64,000 bases of DNA from Bacteroidota bacterium (GTDB taxonomy: Bacteria > Bacteroidota > Bacteroidia > Cytophagales > Cyclobacteriaceae), in contig JAFDYV010000002.1 of the NCBI GenBank assembly GCA_018267275.1, forward strand, positions 248,001 to 312,000, written 5' to 3'. Below the pieces are notes generated by a model. It made no database searches. It saw nothing but the letters and a program-made list of their open reading frames with translations, and was not told where the DNA came from. A program made the position numbers and the translations under genes. Below are positions 63,610 through 64,000 of this stretch, one piece after another (position 1 is the first letter of the stretch; every line of letters begins with the position of its first letter).

Positions 63610-64000
63610 CTAGTTAGTGTGTATCTTCAATTTAGCAAAGCTAAGCAATAACGTCTTCTCGCCAAAATCGCTGAAATTGATCTTCGCCTTGCGCTCAGCA
63701 CCGATTTCTTCTAATTGGATCACCGTGCCAAAACCAAATTTGGGGTGCTCTACCTTCATGCCAGCTGCCAGGCCTTTGGTATCGCTGGGTACAAAATCTG
63801 CCGGTGGCTTGTAAGCAGTGGGCTTTGCAACAGGCTGCGAACTCACCGACTTTTTCATGCCGGTGACAAAGCTCTTGGCAAAGTGGGGATTGGGTGCTAC
63901 TGAATCCATGCCACCAAACTTGGTGCTGGTTTTGATGTAGCGCTTATCAATGTCGTCTAAGAACCTACTTGGCTCGCAGTTCTTCAAACGCCCGAACCTA
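63610..64000 (-). CDS. UvrD/PcrA-type DNA helicase, C-terminal end (cut by window edge)
   Basis: Only about the last 130 codons are visible; the frame is open to base 64000. It starts with NCEPSRFLDDIDKRYI, the conserved end of the UvrD/PcrA superfamily 1 core, followed by a variable linker and the C-terminal Tudor-like RNA-polymerase-binding domain (AAGMKVEHPKFGFGTVIQLE, KINFSDFGEKTLLLSFAKLK). This is the PcrA-type end. UvrD and PcrA take part in DNA repair and in clearing stalled polymerase. Confidence 0.88.
   Translation of the reverse strand, partial: RFGRLKNCEPSRFLDDIDKRYIKTSTKFGGMDSVAPNPHFAKSFVTGMKKSVSSQPVAKPTAYKPPADFVPSDTKGLAAGMKVEHPKFGFGTVIQLEEIGAERKAKINFSDFGEKTLLLSFAKLKIHTN

Noticed and set aside
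1..64000. tRNA, rRNA, riboswitch or insertion sequence genes
   Set aside because: I looked through the intergenic regions by eye and saw no cloverleaf, rRNA-like segment, known riboswitch core or transposase; a covariance-model scan would be needed to exclude small RNAs.

Overview
The window is a stretch of a Bacteroidota chromosome, most likely from the order Cytophagales. The evidence is a giant secreted protein with a type IX secretion (T9SS) C-terminal sorting domain, many outer-membrane beta-barrels and lipoproteins, an OmpA/PD40 protein, a fused isobutyryl-CoA mutase (IcmF), a fused PurLQ, DUF4290, DUF6090 and GSCFA proteins, -7 promoter boxes of the Bacteroidota form TAnnTTTG, and few Shine-Dalgarno sequences. 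No rRNA, tRNA, CRISPR array, phage gene or complete insertion sequence was recognised. Both ends cut genes: an NhaC antiporter at the left and a UvrD/PcrA-type helicase at the right.

Left part (1-29.8 kb): mostly housekeeping and envelope genes. In order these are nhaC, a MORN-like lipid-anchored or membrane protein, an MBL-fold hydrolase, purL, a predicted barrel protein, an alpha/beta hydrolase, and an ECF-like sigma factor with a small membrane protein. A TetR-controlled TolC/adaptor/RND efflux operon follows, with a perfect 12-6-12 palindrome next to its promoter box. Then come a membrane metallophosphoesterase, a LON-substrate-binding-domain protein, two paralogous small secreted proteins, an M16 peptidase, IcmF, and a group of small enzymes (DUF952, SET, SRPBCC, MaoC, DUF1295).

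Central part (30.2-48.0 kb): the most unusual region. On the minus strand a tightly packed array runs from a transporter-HEAT-cyclic-nucleotide-binding-like fusion, through a GxxExxY gene bounded by 17-bp inverted repeats, to a five-gene block. That block encodes a TIR/DUF4062/TIR-like protein, an nSTAND1 ATPase with a membrane segment, coiled coil and WD40 repeats, an outer-membrane barrel, a repeat lipoprotein and a 2327-residue T9SS cargo protein. It ends at a terminator hairpin. The layout suggests an intracellular STAND/TIR signalling or conflict module coupled to a cell-surface apparatus; this is inference from architecture and gene order.

Right part (48.3-64 kb): an OmpA/PD40 protein, a QueA-family enzyme, and menC and menE (menaquinone pathway). 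Between the men genes lie a LexA/CI-like XRE-S24 repressor with a small partner ORF, repeated TTATTTAGCTAA sites, and a frameshifted retropepsin-like gene. Then follow GSCFA, exonuclease III, DUF6090, a small lipoprotein, a histidine kinase, and a compact operon uvrD - antitoxin - PIN toxin - DUF4290 - murA, in which MurA carries Asp in place of the fosfomycin-target Cys.
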